The notes under the pieces are model-generated. The model ran no database searches and was not told the DNA's origin. It saw nothing but the letters and a program-made list of their open reading frames with translations. A program made the translations under genes and the position numbers. From Pseudoalteromonas sp. MMG007 (GTDB lineage Bacteria; Pseudomonadota; Gammaproteobacteria; Enterobacterales; Alteromonadaceae): a stretch of 64,000 nucleotides of DNA. The DNA is taken from contig NZ_JAGJEI010000004.1 of the NCBI RefSeq assembly GCF_018100985.1, positions 186,001 to 250,000 on the forward strand, in the 5' to 3' direction. Within the stretch, counting starts at the first letter, position 1. The number at the start of each line of letters is the position of its first letter. This document shows positions 46,178 to 56,940 of this stretch, piece after piece.

Positions 46178-48439
46178 TTACGCTTTTAATTGGTTACCTA
46201 TAGGCAATTGCCTAATACGTTTACCACAAGCGGCAAAAATAGCGTTACACAATGCAGGGGCGTAAACCGGTGTTGCGGGCTCGCCAACGCCTGCTGGTGG
46301 CGCATCGCTTTGTATTATTTCAACTTCTACCTCTAGTGGTGAATCGCTCATACGCGGTACGCGGTAATCATGAAAGTTACTTTGCTGCACGCGACCTTTG
46401 TCAAAAGTAATACCATCGCTGATTGCTGTTGTAATACCGTAAATAGAACCACCTTGCGTTTGATTTTTAACGGTATCGGTGTTTACAACCGTACCTGCAT
46501 CAATGGCAACCCACGATTTAATCACGTTTAAATCGCCAGCATCTGACACTTCTACTTCAACTACTGTTGCCACATACGTTAAAAAGCTGCGGTGCGCTGC
46601 AATACCTAAACCCCGACCTTTTGGAAGTTTTCGGCCCCATTTGCTTATATCAGCTACTTTTTCAATAACATGACGTAACTTACCAATATCTAATGGGTAA
46701 ACATCTTTATCGCCGCCATAGTTATCGTACGTCGCATTTTGCTCAGTTACATCCAATATGCGATCAGGGCCTATGGTTTCGAGTAAATAATCTTTTTGGT
46801 CGCGCCCTGCTTTGTGCGCCGCTTCAGCAATAAATGACTGAATAGCAAAAGCATGGAAAATATTTGATACCGAGCGCATCCAACCTACTCTAGTTTTAGC
46901 GGGTGCTTCGCCATTTTCTAGCTTTAAATTAGGTGAGTTTATAGGGTTATCGGTAAAACCTAAGCGCAGCTCAAAGCCTGCAGGCGACGTTGCCCCTTCT
47001 TGAAACGTAGATACAATTGGCGAAAACGCCGTACGATGTAAATAAGCTTCTATGTTACCTTTTTCATCTAATGACGCTTCAATATGTTGAGCCGATACTG
47101 CATGGTAAAAGCTATGTTGAATATCATCCTCTCGCGTCCATTGTACGCGTATGGGTTTACCCACTTTCATTGAAATGTAAGCAGCTTCTGCTGAAAAATC
47201 AGGTTTTGATTTACGCCCAAAACCGCCACCTAACATGGTGACATGCACGTTAATTTGGCTCTCTTGCATACCAAGTAATGCGGCTACGGTTTTCATATCG
47301 GCTTGTGGGTTTTGCGTTGCAGCCCAAATATCTACACTGTCTTTATTGTACATTGCCGTGGCGCAAGGTGGCTCCATAGGTGCTTGGGCTAAGTGCGGCG
47401 CATAGTAATCGGCTACAAGTTTATTACTCGATTTAGCCAATACGCTAGTGGTATCGCCTATTTCGCGCACATGCGCTTGCGGCTCATTCACTGTTTGCAA
47501 TAACGACTTTTTAAAGTTCTCTGAATTATAATCGCCGTTTTTACCATCATCCCACACCACTTTTAGTGCTTTACGCGCCTGCCATGCAGCCCACGTATTT
47601 TTAGCAACAATAGCAATACCGCCTTTTGGCTGAAATTGCGGTGCGCCTTTTGGTACAGGCATTTCAATAACATCAACTACGCCATTAATTGCTTTAGCGG
47701 CGCTGGCATCAAACGATTTAACCACACCACCTACTACCGGCGGGCGCTCAATAATAGCCACCAGCGCCTTTGGTTCGCGTACATCGGCAGCAAATGTGGC
47801 TTTACCGGTTACTAAATCGGTTAAATCTATGTGCGCCATACCGGTATTTATATAACGCCATTCTTTGCGTGTTTTAAGTGTTAGCTTATCAAGCTCTGGC
47901 GGGGTAATACTAAGCGCTAGATCTATTAAGTCTTTATAGGCAAGTGTTTTACCTGAGCTGTGGGTAACCACGTGCTGATTAGCTATACAGGTGTGTGGCT
48001 CAACTTTCCAATATTTAGCAGCTGCGTGCTGCATCATGTAGCGTACACTTGCGCCCATTTCGCGCAGGCGCTGCATGTTGTAGCGAATACTGCGCGAACC
48101 ATCGGTATTTTGATCCCCGTATTTAGGGTCGCCCTTACCTTGAATTACCACTACTTTATCCCACGCCGCTTCCATTTCGTCTGCCACAATTTGGGCAATG
48201 GCGGTACGAATTTGTTGACCCATTTCAGAGCGGTGGCAGGTTATTTCAACCATGCCATCGGGGCGCAGTGCTATAAATAAGTTGGCACGTTTTGCTTGCT
48301 CTGAGGGTTGCTCTAACACGCCTGCAAACGCTTTTGGTGCACTGCCTACAAAATAAGTGCCTAGTACTAATGCGCCTATTGCGCTAGTTTTTAAAAATTG
48401 GCGGCGGTTTAGGTCAAAGTACGTATTGTCGTTTTTCAT
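46178..48439 (-). CDS. Molybdopterin subunit of a xanthine-oxidase-family hydroxylase (IorB-like)
   Basis: This is a 753-residue protein with a twin-arginine leader (R12-R13 in [13 protein letters not shown]), so the folded enzyme is exported. The molybdenum-cofactor domain has the family blocks [26 protein letters not shown]-type binding regions and the catalytic Glu in [14 protein letters not shown]. The organisation as a small [2Fe-2S] subunit plus this large subunit, without an FAD subunit, matches isoquinoline 1-oxidoreductase-type enzymes, which pass electrons to a cytochrome. The substrate is unknown (N-heterocycle or aldehyde). Its ATG overlaps the small-subunit stop by 4 bases. Confidence 0.9.
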   Translation of the reverse strand: MKNDNTYFDLNRRQFLKTSAIGALVLGTYFVGSAPKAFAGVLEQPSEQAKRANLFIALRPDGMVEITCHRSEMGQQIRTAIAQIVADEMEAAWDKVVVIQGKGDPKYGDQNTDGSRSIRYNMQRLREMGASVRYMMQHAAAKYWKVEPHTCIANQHVVTHSSGKTLAYKDLIDLALSITPPELDKLTLKTRKEWRYINTGMAHIDLTDLVTGKATFAADVREPKALVAIIERPPVVGGVVKSFDASAAKAINGVVDVIEMPVPKGAPQFQPKGGIAIVAKNTWAAWQARKALKVVWDDGKNGDYNSENFKKSLLQTVNEPQAHVREIGDTTSVLAKSSNKLVADYYAPHLAQAPMEPPCATAMYNKDSVDIWAATQNPQADMKTVAALLGMQESQINVHVTMLGGGFGRKSKPDFSAEAAYISMKVGKPIRVQWTREDDIQHSFYHAVSAQHIEASLDEKGNIEAYLHRTAFSPIVSTFQEGATSPAGFELRLGFTDNPINSPNLKLENGEAPAKTRVGWMRSVSNIFHAFAIQSFIAEAAHKAGRDQKDYLLETIGPDRILDVTEQNATYDNYGGDKDVYPLDIGKLRHVIEKVADISKWGRKLPKGRGLGIAAHRSFLTYVATVVEVEVSDAGDLNVIKSWVAIDAGTVVNTDTVKNQTQGGSIYGITTAISDGITFDKGRVQQSNFHDYRVPRMSDSPLEVEVEIIQSDAPPAGVGEPATPVYAPALCNAIFAACGKRIRQLPIGNQLKA

Positions 48440-48933
48440 ACCTCTTCCCCTTGATCATTTGGGTCAAAATACTCAACGCCCGCCATGGTTTTAGCCGCCG
48501 ACTTAATCGCTTTATGAATACGTGGGTATGTACCACAACGACAAATATTGCCCGACATATTACTCACTATTTCATCATCAGTTGGGTTGGGGTTAGCTGC
48601 TAATAAGCTCGCCGCTTGCATAATTTGCCCGCACTGACAAAATCCACATTGCGGCACTTTATGCTCAACCCACGCTTTTTGCACTGGGTGATCGCCCTGC
48701 TCGCTTAGCCCTTCAATAGAGGTAATATTGCGCCCGACCACAGCCGATACCGGTAATATACACGAGCGCTGCGCTACGCCATCAATATGTATGGTGCATG
48801 CACCACACTGCGCCATGCCACAGCCAAACTTAGGCCCGGTTAAATTTAATTCATCTCGCAGGTACCACAAAACGGGTGTTGACGGGTCGCCAGAAAACTC
48901 ATGCTTATTACCATTAATGGTAAGGGTGATCAT
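48436..48933 (-). CDS. [2Fe-2S] subunit of the molybdenum hydroxylase (IorA-like)
   Basis: This is a 165-residue electron-transfer subunit with two iron-sulfur sites. The plant-ferredoxin-like cluster uses C38, C43, C46 and C58 ([17 protein letters not shown]), and the helical-domain cluster uses C96, C99, C131 and C133 (QCGFCQCGQ and ICRCGTYP). There is no signal peptide, so it probably crosses the membrane with the Tat-targeted large subunit. It is the first gene of the two-gene operon. Confidence 0.92.
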   Translation of the reverse strand: MITLTINGNKHEFSGDPSTPVLWYLRDELNLTGPKFGCGMAQCGACTIHIDGVAQRSCILPVSAVVGRNITSIEGLSEQGDHPVQKAWVEHKVPQCGFCQCGQIMQAASLLAANPNPTDDEIVSNMSGNICRCGTYPRIHKAIKSAAKTMAGVEYFDPNDQGEEV

Positions 48934-49108
48934 ATTAGACTCCTTGCAATGCGCTTTACAGGACGACTCCCTACAGCGCGTGGACGGTTTTAATTTACTT
49001 ACTACTTTTTAGCCTACCACTTAGAACTATTTTATTAAAATACTAATTACTAGAACGTTTGGTACTAAAAATACATTACTCACTATTAAGTAAGCTGCTA
49101 ATACTAAA

Positions 49109-49864
49109 TTAAATAGCGCTTATAACATCTTCTGATAAAACCCGTTGATCGTCTTTGTAAACTTCAAGCCAACCTGGCGGTGATGTATCACAACCAATAA
49201 TGGTTACTTGTAACACATAACTGTAACGTCCATTTTTAAACGTATAGTGATGATTCCCGCCGCTACCCTCAAAGGTAATATCACCGTTTAATAAAACCAT
49301 ATCGGGCTTATCGCTAATCTTTTTATCAATACTCCACACTGTATACCGAAAATTATGCTCGTCTAAATCATCAACACGAATACGATAGTTAGCTGTTTTC
49401 CAATTGAGTATTGGTTTTTTAAAAGTATTAACACTTGAATGCAGAGATTGCTTATCGTGTTCAATTAATCGTTCAGCGAGTACTTGCTCTTTAACATTTT
49501 GAGTATTTACAGTTATGATTTTGCCGTCTGTATCAACCCACAAAACGCCGTTATTTAGCATAATGCCGCGCCAACCAACTTTATCCCAATCGGTATTAAC
49601 ATTAGAGCTGCCAATAACAGTAACAAGTTCATCGTCAAACACTTCATCAAAGCGGTTAATAAACTCAGCCTCATTTTTAATGTCAGGTATCGGGTACTGT
49701 CGTTTTAGCGGGTAGCGAATATGCGCAGCTATTGCAGCTTTATCATGCGTTTTAAAAGCAGAAATAACAGGTAAAACACTCTCGTGATACTTTTGCTCAA
49801 GCGCAAATGTGTTCGATGTAGAAAATAGAGATAGGCAAAGCAATATGTAATTTAGATACTTCAT
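49109..49864 (-). CDS. Exported protein of unknown function
   Basis: This is a 251-residue protein with a signal peptide (MKYLNYILLCLSLFSTSNTFA). The first half has an NTF2-like look: an early helix, YPLKRQYPIPDIKNEAEFINRFDEVF, and strands such as WRGIMLNNGVLWVDTDGKIITVN. The second half is beta-rich and ends with WLEVYKDDQRVLSEDV. The LPVISAFKTHDKAAIA opening fits proteins involved in envelope maintenance, but no family is certain. It follows a membrane protein gene by 8 bases. Confidence 0.7.
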   Translation of the reverse strand: MKYLNYILLCLSLFSTSNTFALEQKYHESVLPVISAFKTHDKAAIAAHIRYPLKRQYPIPDIKNEAEFINRFDEVFDDELVTVIGSSNVNTDWDKVGWRGIMLNNGVLWVDTDGKIITVNTQNVKEQVLAERLIEHDKQSLHSSVNTFKKPILNWKTANYRIRVDDLDEHNFRYTVWSIDKKISDKPDMVLLNGDITFEGSGGNHHYTFKNGRYSYVLQVTIIGCDTSPPGWLEVYKDDQRVLSEDVISAI

Positions 49865-49872
49865 CGATAGTC

Positions 49873-50424
49873 CTATATACTCTTTAAAATCTCTAAAACT
49901 AAAGGGTCTTGAATAGGTTTTCCAAAAAAGTTCGTTATATCAAAATATACTTCAACTTCACTCTCTCCTTTTTTAATCGTGATCAAGTCATATTGCTTCA
50001 ATGCTTTATCTGGAGTTTGGACAGTAAACTCCCTTTTTTCTGAATGATTACCTATTGTAACTAGTACACGTTTAGGAGTTTCGGGATAGGTTGATTGCTT
50101 AATAAGTTTATATCTAGGGTATTTTTTAGATAGCCAAAAATGCTCAGCAGCCACTCCCGCATCGGTCGTAGATGCGCCAATTATCAATACGGCATTTTTA
50201 GCAGAAGAGCCATCTCCTCCATTAAATTTAATTAGGTCATTATCAAAATTATAATTGAGTTCCTGTGTAAACAAAGGCTCAATATGCTTTCCTGAAAAAG
50301 ATACTATCTTAGCTATAGCATCCGTTAACTGGGAAATACCTATGATCATAGCCGTAAGAAAAACTATTCCTGCGACTACCTTGTTATTTTTCATTTTAGT
50401 TTTAAAAAATTCCGCCCAATTCAT
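49873..50424 (-). CDS. Single-pass membrane protein of unknown function
   Basis: This is a 183-residue protein with one membrane segment (residues of about 17-40, VVAGIVFLTAMIIGISQL) and a beta-rich extracytoplasmic domain containing NFDNDLIKFNGGDGSSAKNAVLIIGAST. No family is recognised. It is placed 8 bases before the exported protein gene, so the two form an operon. Confidence 0.65.
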   Translation of the reverse strand: MNWAEFFKTKMKNNKVVAGIVFLTAMIIGISQLTDAIAKIVSFSGKHIEPLFTQELNYNFDNDLIKFNGGDGSSAKNAVLIIGASTTDAGVAAEHFWLSKKYPRYKLIKQSTYPETPKRVLVTIGNHSEKREFTVQTPDKALKQYDLITIKKGESEVEVYFDITNFFGKPIQDPLVLEILKSI

Positions 50425-50537
50425 TAAATTTATCCTTATTTTATAATGAAATGTAAAACTTTAACCCACTCAAAATTAAATGCTTCAAAGAAGCACGTTT
50501 GAGTCTCAATTTACTATCTAAAGGCATACTTATAACT

Positions 50538-50903
50538 TTAGATGTTATAAAGATTAATAATAAATATATTAATTATTAATCCGCATATAAACGAAGCCAG
50601 TACATTTGAGTAAATTCGAACGTCATAGTTTTTCATAAAGCGCTCTTTCATTATAGTTATTGAGATCAAAACTAAGCACAAATAAGCAAACCAGGGAGAT
50701 ACAAATATATCTGCTAATTTAGATTGCATTAAGGGAGCGCTATTGCCATATTTTGCGTTACTTATCGCCTCAAAACTCTCACGATCGAATGCGATGGCAG
50801 CTATACCAAATAAAAAAATTATATGAGTAAATAATAAAGCTAAATTTAGCGCTCTTTTAAACAAGCTGATTTCATGAGTTTTAATAATACGCGATCCAAG
50901 CAT
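50538..50903 (-). CDS. Small multi-pass membrane protein, unknown function
   Basis: This is a 121-residue protein with three hydrophobic segments (LALLFTHIIFLFGIAAIAF, WFAYLCLVLISITIM and ASFICGLIINIFIINLY) joined by polar loops; the C-terminus is nearly buried. No family is recognised. It lies 113 bases upstream of the single-pass membrane protein gene in the same direction and may share its transcript. Confidence 0.6.
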   Translation of the reverse strand: MLGSRIIKTHEISLFKRALNLALLFTHIIFLFGIAAIAFDRESFEAISNAKYGNSAPLMQSKLADIFVSPWFAYLCLVLISITIMKERFMKNYDVRIYSNVLASFICGLIINIFIINLYNI

Positions 50904-51397
50904 TTTAGCTTCCTGTTCCTAAAAATTGATTTGAAAGGCTAATCTGACTTGTTTAACCTCAAAGCGAAAATTAAATAACGTTCCTGCGAATAAAACAAGT
51001 TTGCTTTTACTTTTTTTGGCTAACCAAGTTTGGGTGCCATGGGTTGAAGTATCATAAAAAAGCACAACGCGAGATCCTATGATAATATTTAATATAAACC
51101 AAACTTACTTGGTGCTTTTTAAAATCAATCTAAGACACTTTACTTTTTTAACCTAATCTAAACAAAGCCTGCTACTTCGTTTTTCATTGCAAAAGATTTG
51201 AAGTGAAATCTAGCTTATTTTTTCTTATAGGGGCTCTTCCAGCAGGAGTAGCTATGTGTTTAGTTTATACTAGATTAGATAACTAAAAAAATTGTAGTTA
51301 GTCTAAGAGTTGCCAATAATGCATATGTCGAAGCCGTATAAAGTGTAACCGCGACGTCTTTTTTTACCTTGTTTAAATGATGATTAAAGGGAATTTA
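50904..51397. other. Gene-poor divergent region
   Basis: Nearly 500 AT-rich bases lie between divergent membrane-protein genes. I see inverted repeats around AAAAAGCAC (51056 region) and GTGCTTTTT (51112 region), 8-9 bases each with a loop of about 50 bases, of unclear meaning. A 27-codon frame at 51203-51286 encodes a hydrophobic peptide but lacks a good ribosome-binding site. Confidence 0.45.
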
Positions 51398-51952
51398 ATG
51401 AAACACGACAGAGTAACGTTAAGTGAAAATATAAAGGGTGTTTTTTTATTTGTTTTATTCTTTATCATCACCTTAGTTTTACCGATTGCTTCATATAATG
51501 AAGTGGCATTTGTCTTTGAGGCGTTAAATAATCACCCGATGATTTTTAAGGAAAAGAGTTTTGCTCCGAGCTTAATTTTAGGCACGCCAGCATTTGCTAT
51601 GCTCACTCGACTAATATTATTAAAAGTAAGAAACACTGGAGTAGAGCCAGAGCTTCTAATTAAATGGTATAAGCTCTGTGGGATTACTTTAATTTTACTA
51701 TTAGTTTCAGTTCCTACTTATACTTACTTTATTGAAAGTAAAATTAAAAGTGAAGGCTACATTATTTGTAACTCTTACAGTGGCAGCACTAGAGGAGCCC
51801 CAGATGTATGGGTTACCTCTCAACACTACTGCATTAAAAAAGGTTACAGAGTCAGCTCAGACATAATAGATTGGTTAAAACAACAAACGACTGAACCAAA
51901 ACCAAAAGATGTTATAAAAAAAGTAGATGAGCTACTCGCTAACAGCCCTTGA
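51398..51952 (+). CDS. Three-TM membrane protein of unknown function
   Basis: This is a 184-residue protein starting at the ATG with AAAGGGA upstream. It has three hydrophobic segments (GVFLFVLFFIITLVLPIASY, SLILGTPAFAMLTRLILL and LCGITLILLLVSVPTYTYF) and a soluble C-terminal part with the Cys pair CNSYSGS and HYCIKKG, probably disulfide-bonded outside the membrane. It resembles DUF1240-like membrane proteins in size and layout, but this is only a weak resemblance. Confidence 0.65.
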   Translation: MKHDRVTLSENIKGVFLFVLFFIITLVLPIASYNEVAFVFEALNNHPMIFKEKSFAPSLILGTPAFAMLTRLILLKVRNTGVEPELLIKWYKLCGITLILLLVSVPTYTYFIESKIKSEGYIICNSYSGSTRGAPDVWVTSQHYCIKKGYRVSSDIIDWLKQQTTEPKPKDVIKKVDELLANSP

Positions 51953-51972
51953 TGATTTTTTAAAATACACAC

Positions 51973-52002
51973 AAAAAACGAGCCCCTCTGGGCTCGTTTT
52001 TT
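51973..52002. terminator. Bidirectional terminator before metH
   Basis: AAAAAACGAGCCC/GGGCTCGTTTTTT is a 13-base-pair stem with a 4-base loop. It ends both the plus-strand membrane gene and the minus-strand methionine operon. Confidence 0.9.
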
Positions 52003-52053
52003 TTCTGATAGCTGACAGCTAAAAACTGACCGCTTCGCTATTCAACTACTTCA

Positions 52054-54687
52054 CTATGATTCCGGCTCATACCCCAAATTAGGCGATAGCCATCTTTCTG
52101 CCTCTTCAAGCGTCATATTGGTTCGTTTAGCGTAATCTTCTACTTGGTCTTTTTGCACTGCGGCTACTGCATAGTATTTTGCCTCTGGATGTGAGAAATA
52201 CCAGCCCGAAACAGCAGCACCTGGCCACATGGCGTACGAACTAGTTAGCTGCATGCCAATGCGTTTTTCGGTATCGAGTAACTGCCAAATTTTCTTTTTC
52301 TCGGTGTGCTCTGGGCACGCTGGGTAACCTGGCGCTGGGCGAATACCTTGGTAGTTTTCGCGAATTAGCTCATCGTTACCCAGGTTTTCATTGGGGGCAT
52401 AACCCCAATACTCTTTACGCACTTGTTCGTGCAGGTATTCGGCAAAGGCTTCTGCGAGCCTATCGGCAACTGCTTTTACCATTATTTTATTGTAGTCGTC
52501 TTGCTGTGCATCGAACGCATCGGCTAAATCGTCTTCTTCTAAACCGCCCGTTACGGCAAACGCACCAAAGTAATCAGGTGTGCCTTTTGGCGCAATGTAG
52601 TCGGCTAAACAATAGTTAGCAAAGTCGGTTTTTTCGGTTTGCTGGCGTAAATGGCATGAAGTAGTTAACAGCGTTTTACGGGTTTCGTCGGTGTATATTT
52701 CTATGTCGTCCCCAACGCGGTTTGCAGGGAATAAACCAATTACACCTAAAGGCTGTAAACTGCCTGCTTTTTCAAGGTCGTCGAGCATGTCGTTAGCGTC
52801 TTTAAATAAGCTGCGTGCTTGCTCGCCAACGACTTCATCGTCCATTATGCGCGGGTATTTACCAGCGATTGACCACGTCATAAAGTATGGGGTCCAATCT
52901 ATGTATTTACGTAACGTGGCGATTGATACATTTTTAAACTCGGTCACCCCCAGCTTTTTAGGCACTGGTGGCGTGTAGTTATCCCAATCAAGCTGTGCTG
53001 CGTTATCGCGAGCACGCTGTATGGTAACCGGTTTTGAACGTGGTTTTTTGCGCGCTTGTTGCTCGCGCACTTTTACGTATTCGGCTTTTGTTTTTTCTAA
53101 AAAGGCTGGTTTTAGCTCTTTAGATAACAAGCTCGATACTACGCCCACTGCACGGCTGGCGTTATTTACATACACGACGCCTTTGTCGTACTGAGGCTCA
53201 ATTTTTACTGCAGTATGCGCTTTAGAGGTCGTTGCGCCGCCAATCATAAGGGGTAGTTCAAAACCTCGACGAGTCATTTCTTTGGCTACGTGTACCATTT
53301 CGTCAAGCGATGGGGTAATTAAACCCGAAAGGCCGATTATGTCGGCTTTTTCGTCGATAGCTGTTTGCAGTATTTTTTCGGCAGGTACCATTACGCCTAA
53401 GTCGATTACTTCGTAGTTATTACATTGCAGTACTACGCCTACAATGTTTTTACCTATGTCGTGCACGTCGCCTTTTACGGTGGCCATAACCACTTTACCG
53501 TTAGTGGCGCCTTCTTCTTTCTCAGCTTCTATGAATGGGTCTAGGTAGGCCACTGCTCGCTTCATTACACGGGCTGATTTAACAACTTGCGGTAAAAACA
53601 TTTTACCTGCGCCAAACAAATCCCCTACCACGTTCATGCCATCCATTAATGGCCCTTCAATCACGTGGATAGGTTTATCGGCAGCAGCGCGGCACTCTTC
53701 CGTGTCTTCATCTATAAAGGTAGTTATACCTTTAACAAGCGCGTGTTCTAGGCGTTTTTCAACAGGCCATGTACGCCATTCTAAATCTTCTACGCGTTCG
53801 GCTTGTGCCATACCCGAAAACTTAGGGGCTATTTCTACAAGGCGCTCACCTGCACCGGGGTCGGTATTGAGGATTACGTCTTCTACGGCTTTACGAAGTT
53901 CCTCGGGGATGTCGTCGTAAACCGCAAGCTGGCCTGCGTTTACAATGCCCATATCCATACCCGCTTTTATCGCGTGGTATAAAAACACCGAATGAATGGC
54001 TTCACGTACGGGGTTATTACCCCTAAACGAAAACGATACATTAGACACCCCGCCCGACACTTTACAGTGAGGTAAGTTTTGCTTAATGCGGCGTGTGCCT
54101 TCAATAAATTCTACGGCGTAGTTGTCGTGCTCTTCTATACCGGTGGCTACAGCAAATATATTAGGGTCGAATATAATATCCTCCGGCGGAAAACCTATTT
54201 CATCGACTAATATTTTGTAGCTGCGCGCACATATTTCATATTTTCTATCTGCGGTGTCGGCTTGGCCTTCGGTATCAAACGCCATAACAACAGCGGCTGC
54301 GCCAAATCGTTTAATAATTTTAGCTTGGCGTTTAAACGGCTCTTCACCCTCTTTAAGCGATATTGAGTTAACAATAGCTTTGCCTTGAATACATTTAAGG
54401 CCTGCCTCTATTACATCCCATTTAGAGGAGTCGACCATAATAGGCACTTTAGATATATCGGGCTCTGAGGCAATTAAGTTTAAAAACTTAACCATGGCTG
54501 CTTTTGAGTCCAACATGGCTTCGTCCATGTTTATATCAATAATTTGGGCGCCGTTTTCTACTTGTTCGCGGGCAACGGTAAGCGCCGCTTCATAGTCTTC
54601 TTCCATGATTAAGCGTTTAAACATGGCAGAGCCAGTTACGTTGGTACGCTCGCCAACATTGGTAAATACTGCAATTTGCTGTGTCAT
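52054..54687 (-). CDS. metH: Methionine synthase C-terminal part: folate, cobalamin and activation domains
   Basis: This is an 877-residue protein equal to residues of about 350 to the end of E. coli MetH. It starts at the folate-binding (pterin) domain ([19 protein letters not shown], then [11 protein letters not shown]). It continues with the cobalamin domain, including the cobalt-ligand motif D-x-H-x-x-G in [11 protein letters not shown] and [11 protein letters not shown], and ends with the AdoMet-binding reactivation domain ([37 protein letters not shown]). It must act with the separate homocysteine-binding protein encoded 8 bases upstream. Its own GGAG ribosome-binding site shows it is a true separate gene, not a frameshift product. 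Confidence 0.95.
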   Translation of the reverse strand: MTQQIAVFTNVGERTNVTGSAMFKRLIMEEDYEAALTVAREQVENGAQIIDINMDEAMLDSKAAMVKFLNLIASEPDISKVPIMVDSSKWDVIEAGLKCIQGKAIVNSISLKEGEEPFKRQAKIIKRFGAAAVVMAFDTEGQADTADRKYEICARSYKILVDEIGFPPEDIIFDPNIFAVATGIEEHDNYAVEFIEGTRRIKQNLPHCKVSGGVSNVSFSFRGNNPVREAIHSVFLYHAIKAGMDMGIVNAGQLAVYDDIPEELRKAVEDVILNTDPGAGERLVEIAPKFSGMAQAERVEDLEWRTWPVEKRLEHALVKGITTFIDEDTEECRAAADKPIHVIEGPLMDGMNVVGDLFGAGKMFLPQVVKSARVMKRAVAYLDPFIEAEKEEGATNGKVVMATVKGDVHDIGKNIVGVVLQCNNYEVIDLGVMVPAEKILQTAIDEKADIIGLSGLITPSLDEMVHVAKEMTRRGFELPLMIGGATTSKAHTAVKIEPQYDKGVVYVNNASRAVGVVSSLLSKELKPAFLEKTKAEYVKVREQQARKKPRSKPVTIQRARDNAAQLDWDNYTPPVPKKLGVTEFKNVSIATLRKYIDWTPYFMTWSIAGKYPRIMDDEVVGEQARSLFKDANDMLDDLEKAGSLQPLGVIGLFPANRVGDDIEIYTDETRKTLLTTSCHLRQQTEKTDFANYCLADYIAPKGTPDYFGAFAVTGGLEEDDLADAFDAQQDDYNKIMVKAVADRLAEAFAEYLHEQVRKEYWGYAPNENLGNDELIRENYQGIRPAPGYPACPEHTEKKKIWQLLDTEKRIGMQLTSSYAMWPGAAVSGWYFSHPEAKYYAVAAVQKDQVEDYAKRTNMTLEEAERWLSPNLGYEPES

Positions 54688-54695
54688 ATTGGCTC

Positions 54696-55769
54696 CTAGT
54701 TTAAGTTACAGGCTTCAAGGCCTGATAAACGCATGCGTACTTCAAGCTCTGGTAATGCGCGAGGCTTTACGCCTTCAAGCCCTTTGGCAAATGCACGAAT
54801 ATGTGCAGGCGTTGTACCACAGCAACCACCCACAATATTTATAAAGCCCGACTTGCCCCAATCTATAATCTCGACAGCCATATCGCCCGCTTCTAGGTCG
54901 TACTCACCAAACTCATTTGGTAAACCGGCATTGGGGTGCACTGAGGTAAATGTTTCACATACGCGCGAAAGCTCTTCTACATATTGACGAAGTAAATCAG
55001 GCCCTAGGGCGCAGTTAAGGCCAATCGAAATAGGCTTAATATGGCGAATAGAATTATAAAACGCCTCGGTTGTTTGCCCCGAAAGCGTACGGCCTGACGC
55101 ATCGGTAATAGTGCCTGAGATCATTACAGGTAATGTGCGCCCGGCTTGCTCAAAGGCTTCTTCTACTGCGAATGAGGCTGCTTTTGCATTTAGGGTGTCG
55201 AATATGGTTTCAATAAGTATTAAATCAGCGCCGCCTTCCATTAATGCAAGAGTAGACTCTACATACGCAGTCACCAACTTATCAAACGTTACGTTACGGT
55301 AGCCTGGGTCGTTTACATCTGGCGAAATAGAACAGGTTTTAGATGTTGGCCCTAACACACCCGCTACATAGCGTGGTTTTTCTGGATTTTTAGCGGTGAA
55401 CTCATCACATATAGCGCGTGCGAGTTTAGCTGACTCTAAGTTTACCTCACGGCTTATGCTGGCCATGTCGTAATCTTCCATCGAAATGGTGGTTGAGTTA
55501 AAAGTATTGGTTTCAATAATATCCGCACCGGCGGCTAAAAAGCTACGGTGTATGTCGGCAATTAATTTAGGCTTGGTAAGGCTTAGTAAATCGTTATTGC
55601 CTTTTATTAGCACGTGCCAGTCTTTAAAGCGCTCACCTCGGTAATCTTCTTCTTCAAGCTTGTGAGTTTGGATCATAGTGCCCATTGCACCATCTAAAAT
55701 TAAAATACGCTGTTTTAGCGCAGCGCTTAATTCGCTTTGCTTATTATTGGTAGGCACATTATTCGGCAT
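54696..55769 (-). CDS. metH: Methionine synthase N-terminal part: homocysteine-binding subunit
   Basis: This is a 357-residue protein equal to the N-terminal homocysteine methyltransferase domain of E. coli MetH. The zinc ligands are the Cys in [11 protein letters not shown] and the pair in [11 protein letters not shown]. The opening [23 protein letters not shown] is typical. It ends at the linker [11 protein letters not shown], where E. coli MetH continues into the folate domain. 357 + 877 residues match the 1227-residue whole enzyme. The start overlaps the end of metA by 11 bases, so translation is coupled. It needs the second subunit for cobalamin chemistry. Confidence 0.95.
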   Translation of the reverse strand: MPNNVPTNNKQSELSAALKQRILILDGAMGTMIQTHKLEEEDYRGERFKDWHVLIKGNNDLLSLTKPKLIADIHRSFLAAGADIIETNTFNSTTISMEDYDMASISREVNLESAKLARAICDEFTAKNPEKPRYVAGVLGPTSKTCSISPDVNDPGYRNVTFDKLVTAYVESTLALMEGGADLILIETIFDTLNAKAASFAVEEAFEQAGRTLPVMISGTITDASGRTLSGQTTEAFYNSIRHIKPISIGLNCALGPDLLRQYVEELSRVCETFTSVHPNAGLPNEFGEYDLEAGDMAVEIIDWGKSGFINIVGGCCGTTPAHIRAFAKGLEGVKPRALPELEVRMRLSGLEACNLN

Positions 55770-56706
55770 AGTTGTTAGTCCTCACATCTTGGCTAACTAA
55801 ATTAATATCATAAGGTGTGGTTTGGTACACGTAGTAATTTAACCAGTTCGAAAAAAGCAAAAAGGCATGGCTTTGCCACGTTTTTGACGGCTTTTTACTT
55901 GCATCGTTATCTGGAAAATAGTTTTCGGGTTTTGGCGCATCAGGACTTTTTTGTAAATCGCGTTCGTATTCTGCTTTTAGTGTGTCGGCATCGTATTCTG
56001 GGTGGCCGGTTATAAACACTTGGCTGCCCGACTTATTTTTCATTAAGTATGCGCCTACTTTTTCAGAGCCTGCCAATACGACTATATCGTCGCAGGCATT
56101 AATTTTATTTATATCAATGTGGCCATAACGTGAGTGCGGCACTAAAAAGGTGTCGTCGAAGCCACGCGTAAGCGCCCCATGGTCAAAGTAACATTGGTGA
56201 GTAAACACGCCACAGAGTTTATCTTCTTTTAAATCACGCTTTAAATTGTAACGATGATACAGCGCTGCATGCGCCGCCCAGCACGAAAATAACGTAGAGG
56301 TAACGTGCTGCTCTGCCCAATCAATAATCACTTTTAGCTCGTCCCAGTAGGCTACATCGTCGTATTCTAGGTGTGCTAGTGGTGCGCCAGTGACTAATAG
56401 AGCATCGTAGTTATTGTCTTTCACTTCAGAAAAGTAGCGATAAAAAGTATCTAGGTGCTCTTCAGAGTTGCTACTACTGCGGTGCGTATCTAGGCGCAAT
56501 AGCTCTACATTTACTTGCAAAGGCGAATTTGCAAGCAAACGAATAAACTGTACTTCGGTTTCTACTTTATTAGGCATTAAATTTAAAATAGCCAAACGCA
56601 TTGGACGTATTTCTTGCGTTTTTGCACGACTTTTTGGCATTACAAACACGTTTTCTTCACGTAAACGGGCAATCGCCGGTAGTTCGTCTTTAACTGTAAT
56701 TGGCAT
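55759..56706 (-). CDS. metA: Homoserine O-succinyltransferase
   Basis: This is a 315-residue enzyme that acylates homoserine, the first committed step of methionine synthesis. The catalytic Cys is C142 in [11 protein letters not shown], with H235 and E237 in ITGHPEYD; K47 lies in MPNKVETE. Length and blocks match E. coli MetA. It heads the operon metA-metH(N)-metH(C), which groups the first step of the pathway with the last. The upstream region carries three tandem MetJ boxes overlapping the -35 promoter element. AGGAG lies at a normal distance from the ATG. Confidence 0.96.
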   Translation of the reverse strand: MPITVKDELPAIARLREENVFVMPKSRAKTQEIRPMRLAILNLMPNKVETEVQFIRLLANSPLQVNVELLRLDTHRSSSNSEEHLDTFYRYFSEVKDNNYDALLVTGAPLAHLEYDDVAYWDELKVIIDWAEQHVTSTLFSCWAAHAALYHRYNLKRDLKEDKLCGVFTHQCYFDHGALTRGFDDTFLVPHSRYGHIDINKINACDDIVVLAGSEKVGAYLMKNKSGSQVFITGHPEYDADTLKAEYERDLQKSPDAPKPENYFPDNDASKKPSKTWQSHAFLLFSNWLNYYVYQTTPYDINLVSQDVRTNNYAE

Positions 56707-56750
56707 CTTTTAAGCTCCTGCTCATAAAAACCGAGAATTAATACGCTCTC

Positions 56751-56778
56751 ATTATGAACAGAATGCCAAAAATATCAA
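56751..56778 (-). promoter_or_regulatory. Promoter of the metA-metH operon
   Basis: On the minus strand TTGATA (-35, 56773-56778) and CATAAT (-10, 56751-56756) are 16 bases apart and 45-70 bases before the metA ATG. The -35 overlaps the MetJ boxes. Confidence 0.7.
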
Positions 56779-56799
56779 CCTCTAGATGTATAGATGTCT
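56776..56799 (-). promoter_or_regulatory. MetJ operator: three tandem met boxes
   Basis: Three contiguous 8-base boxes match the MetJ consensus AGACGTCT at 5, 6 and 7 of 8 positions (CAACCTCT, AGATGTAT, AGATGTCT, plus-strand reading). The array abuts and overlaps the -35 of the metA promoter, so repression by MetJ with S-adenosylmethionine would block transcription of the operon. Confidence 0.75.
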
Positions 56800-56869
56800 A
56801 AATGAAATTTATTCATGATTTCACACTCTACTTACTAAGGTGCTTTAGTGCTTTAAAACCCGCCATTCG

Positions 56870-56899
56870 TTGACTGTTTAACCCCTCAACAACTACAAT
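56870..56899 (+). promoter_or_regulatory. Promoter of ettA
   Basis: TTGACT and TACAAT with an 18-base spacer lie about 40-70 bases before the ettA ATG. Confidence 0.6.
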
Positions 56900-56940
56900 A
56901 CAACATTGAAATTTTTATTATTATTTGAAGGCTTTCCTCC

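Noticed and set aside
51203..51286. 27-codon frame encoding a hydrophobic peptide (GTG start, LFFLIGALPAGVAMCLVY)
   Set aside because: No ribosome-binding site, no conservation evidence and no terminator. It may be a chance frame in AT-rich DNA, so it was not called as a gene.
50904..51397. Possible insertion sequence or attachment site in the gene-poor region
   Set aside because: No transposase fragments, tRNA end or flanking direct repeats could be seen.
56791..56940. Additional met boxes before ettA
   Set aside because: The adjoining 8-mers (AAATGAAA and beyond) match the MetJ consensus at 3 or fewer of 8 positions.
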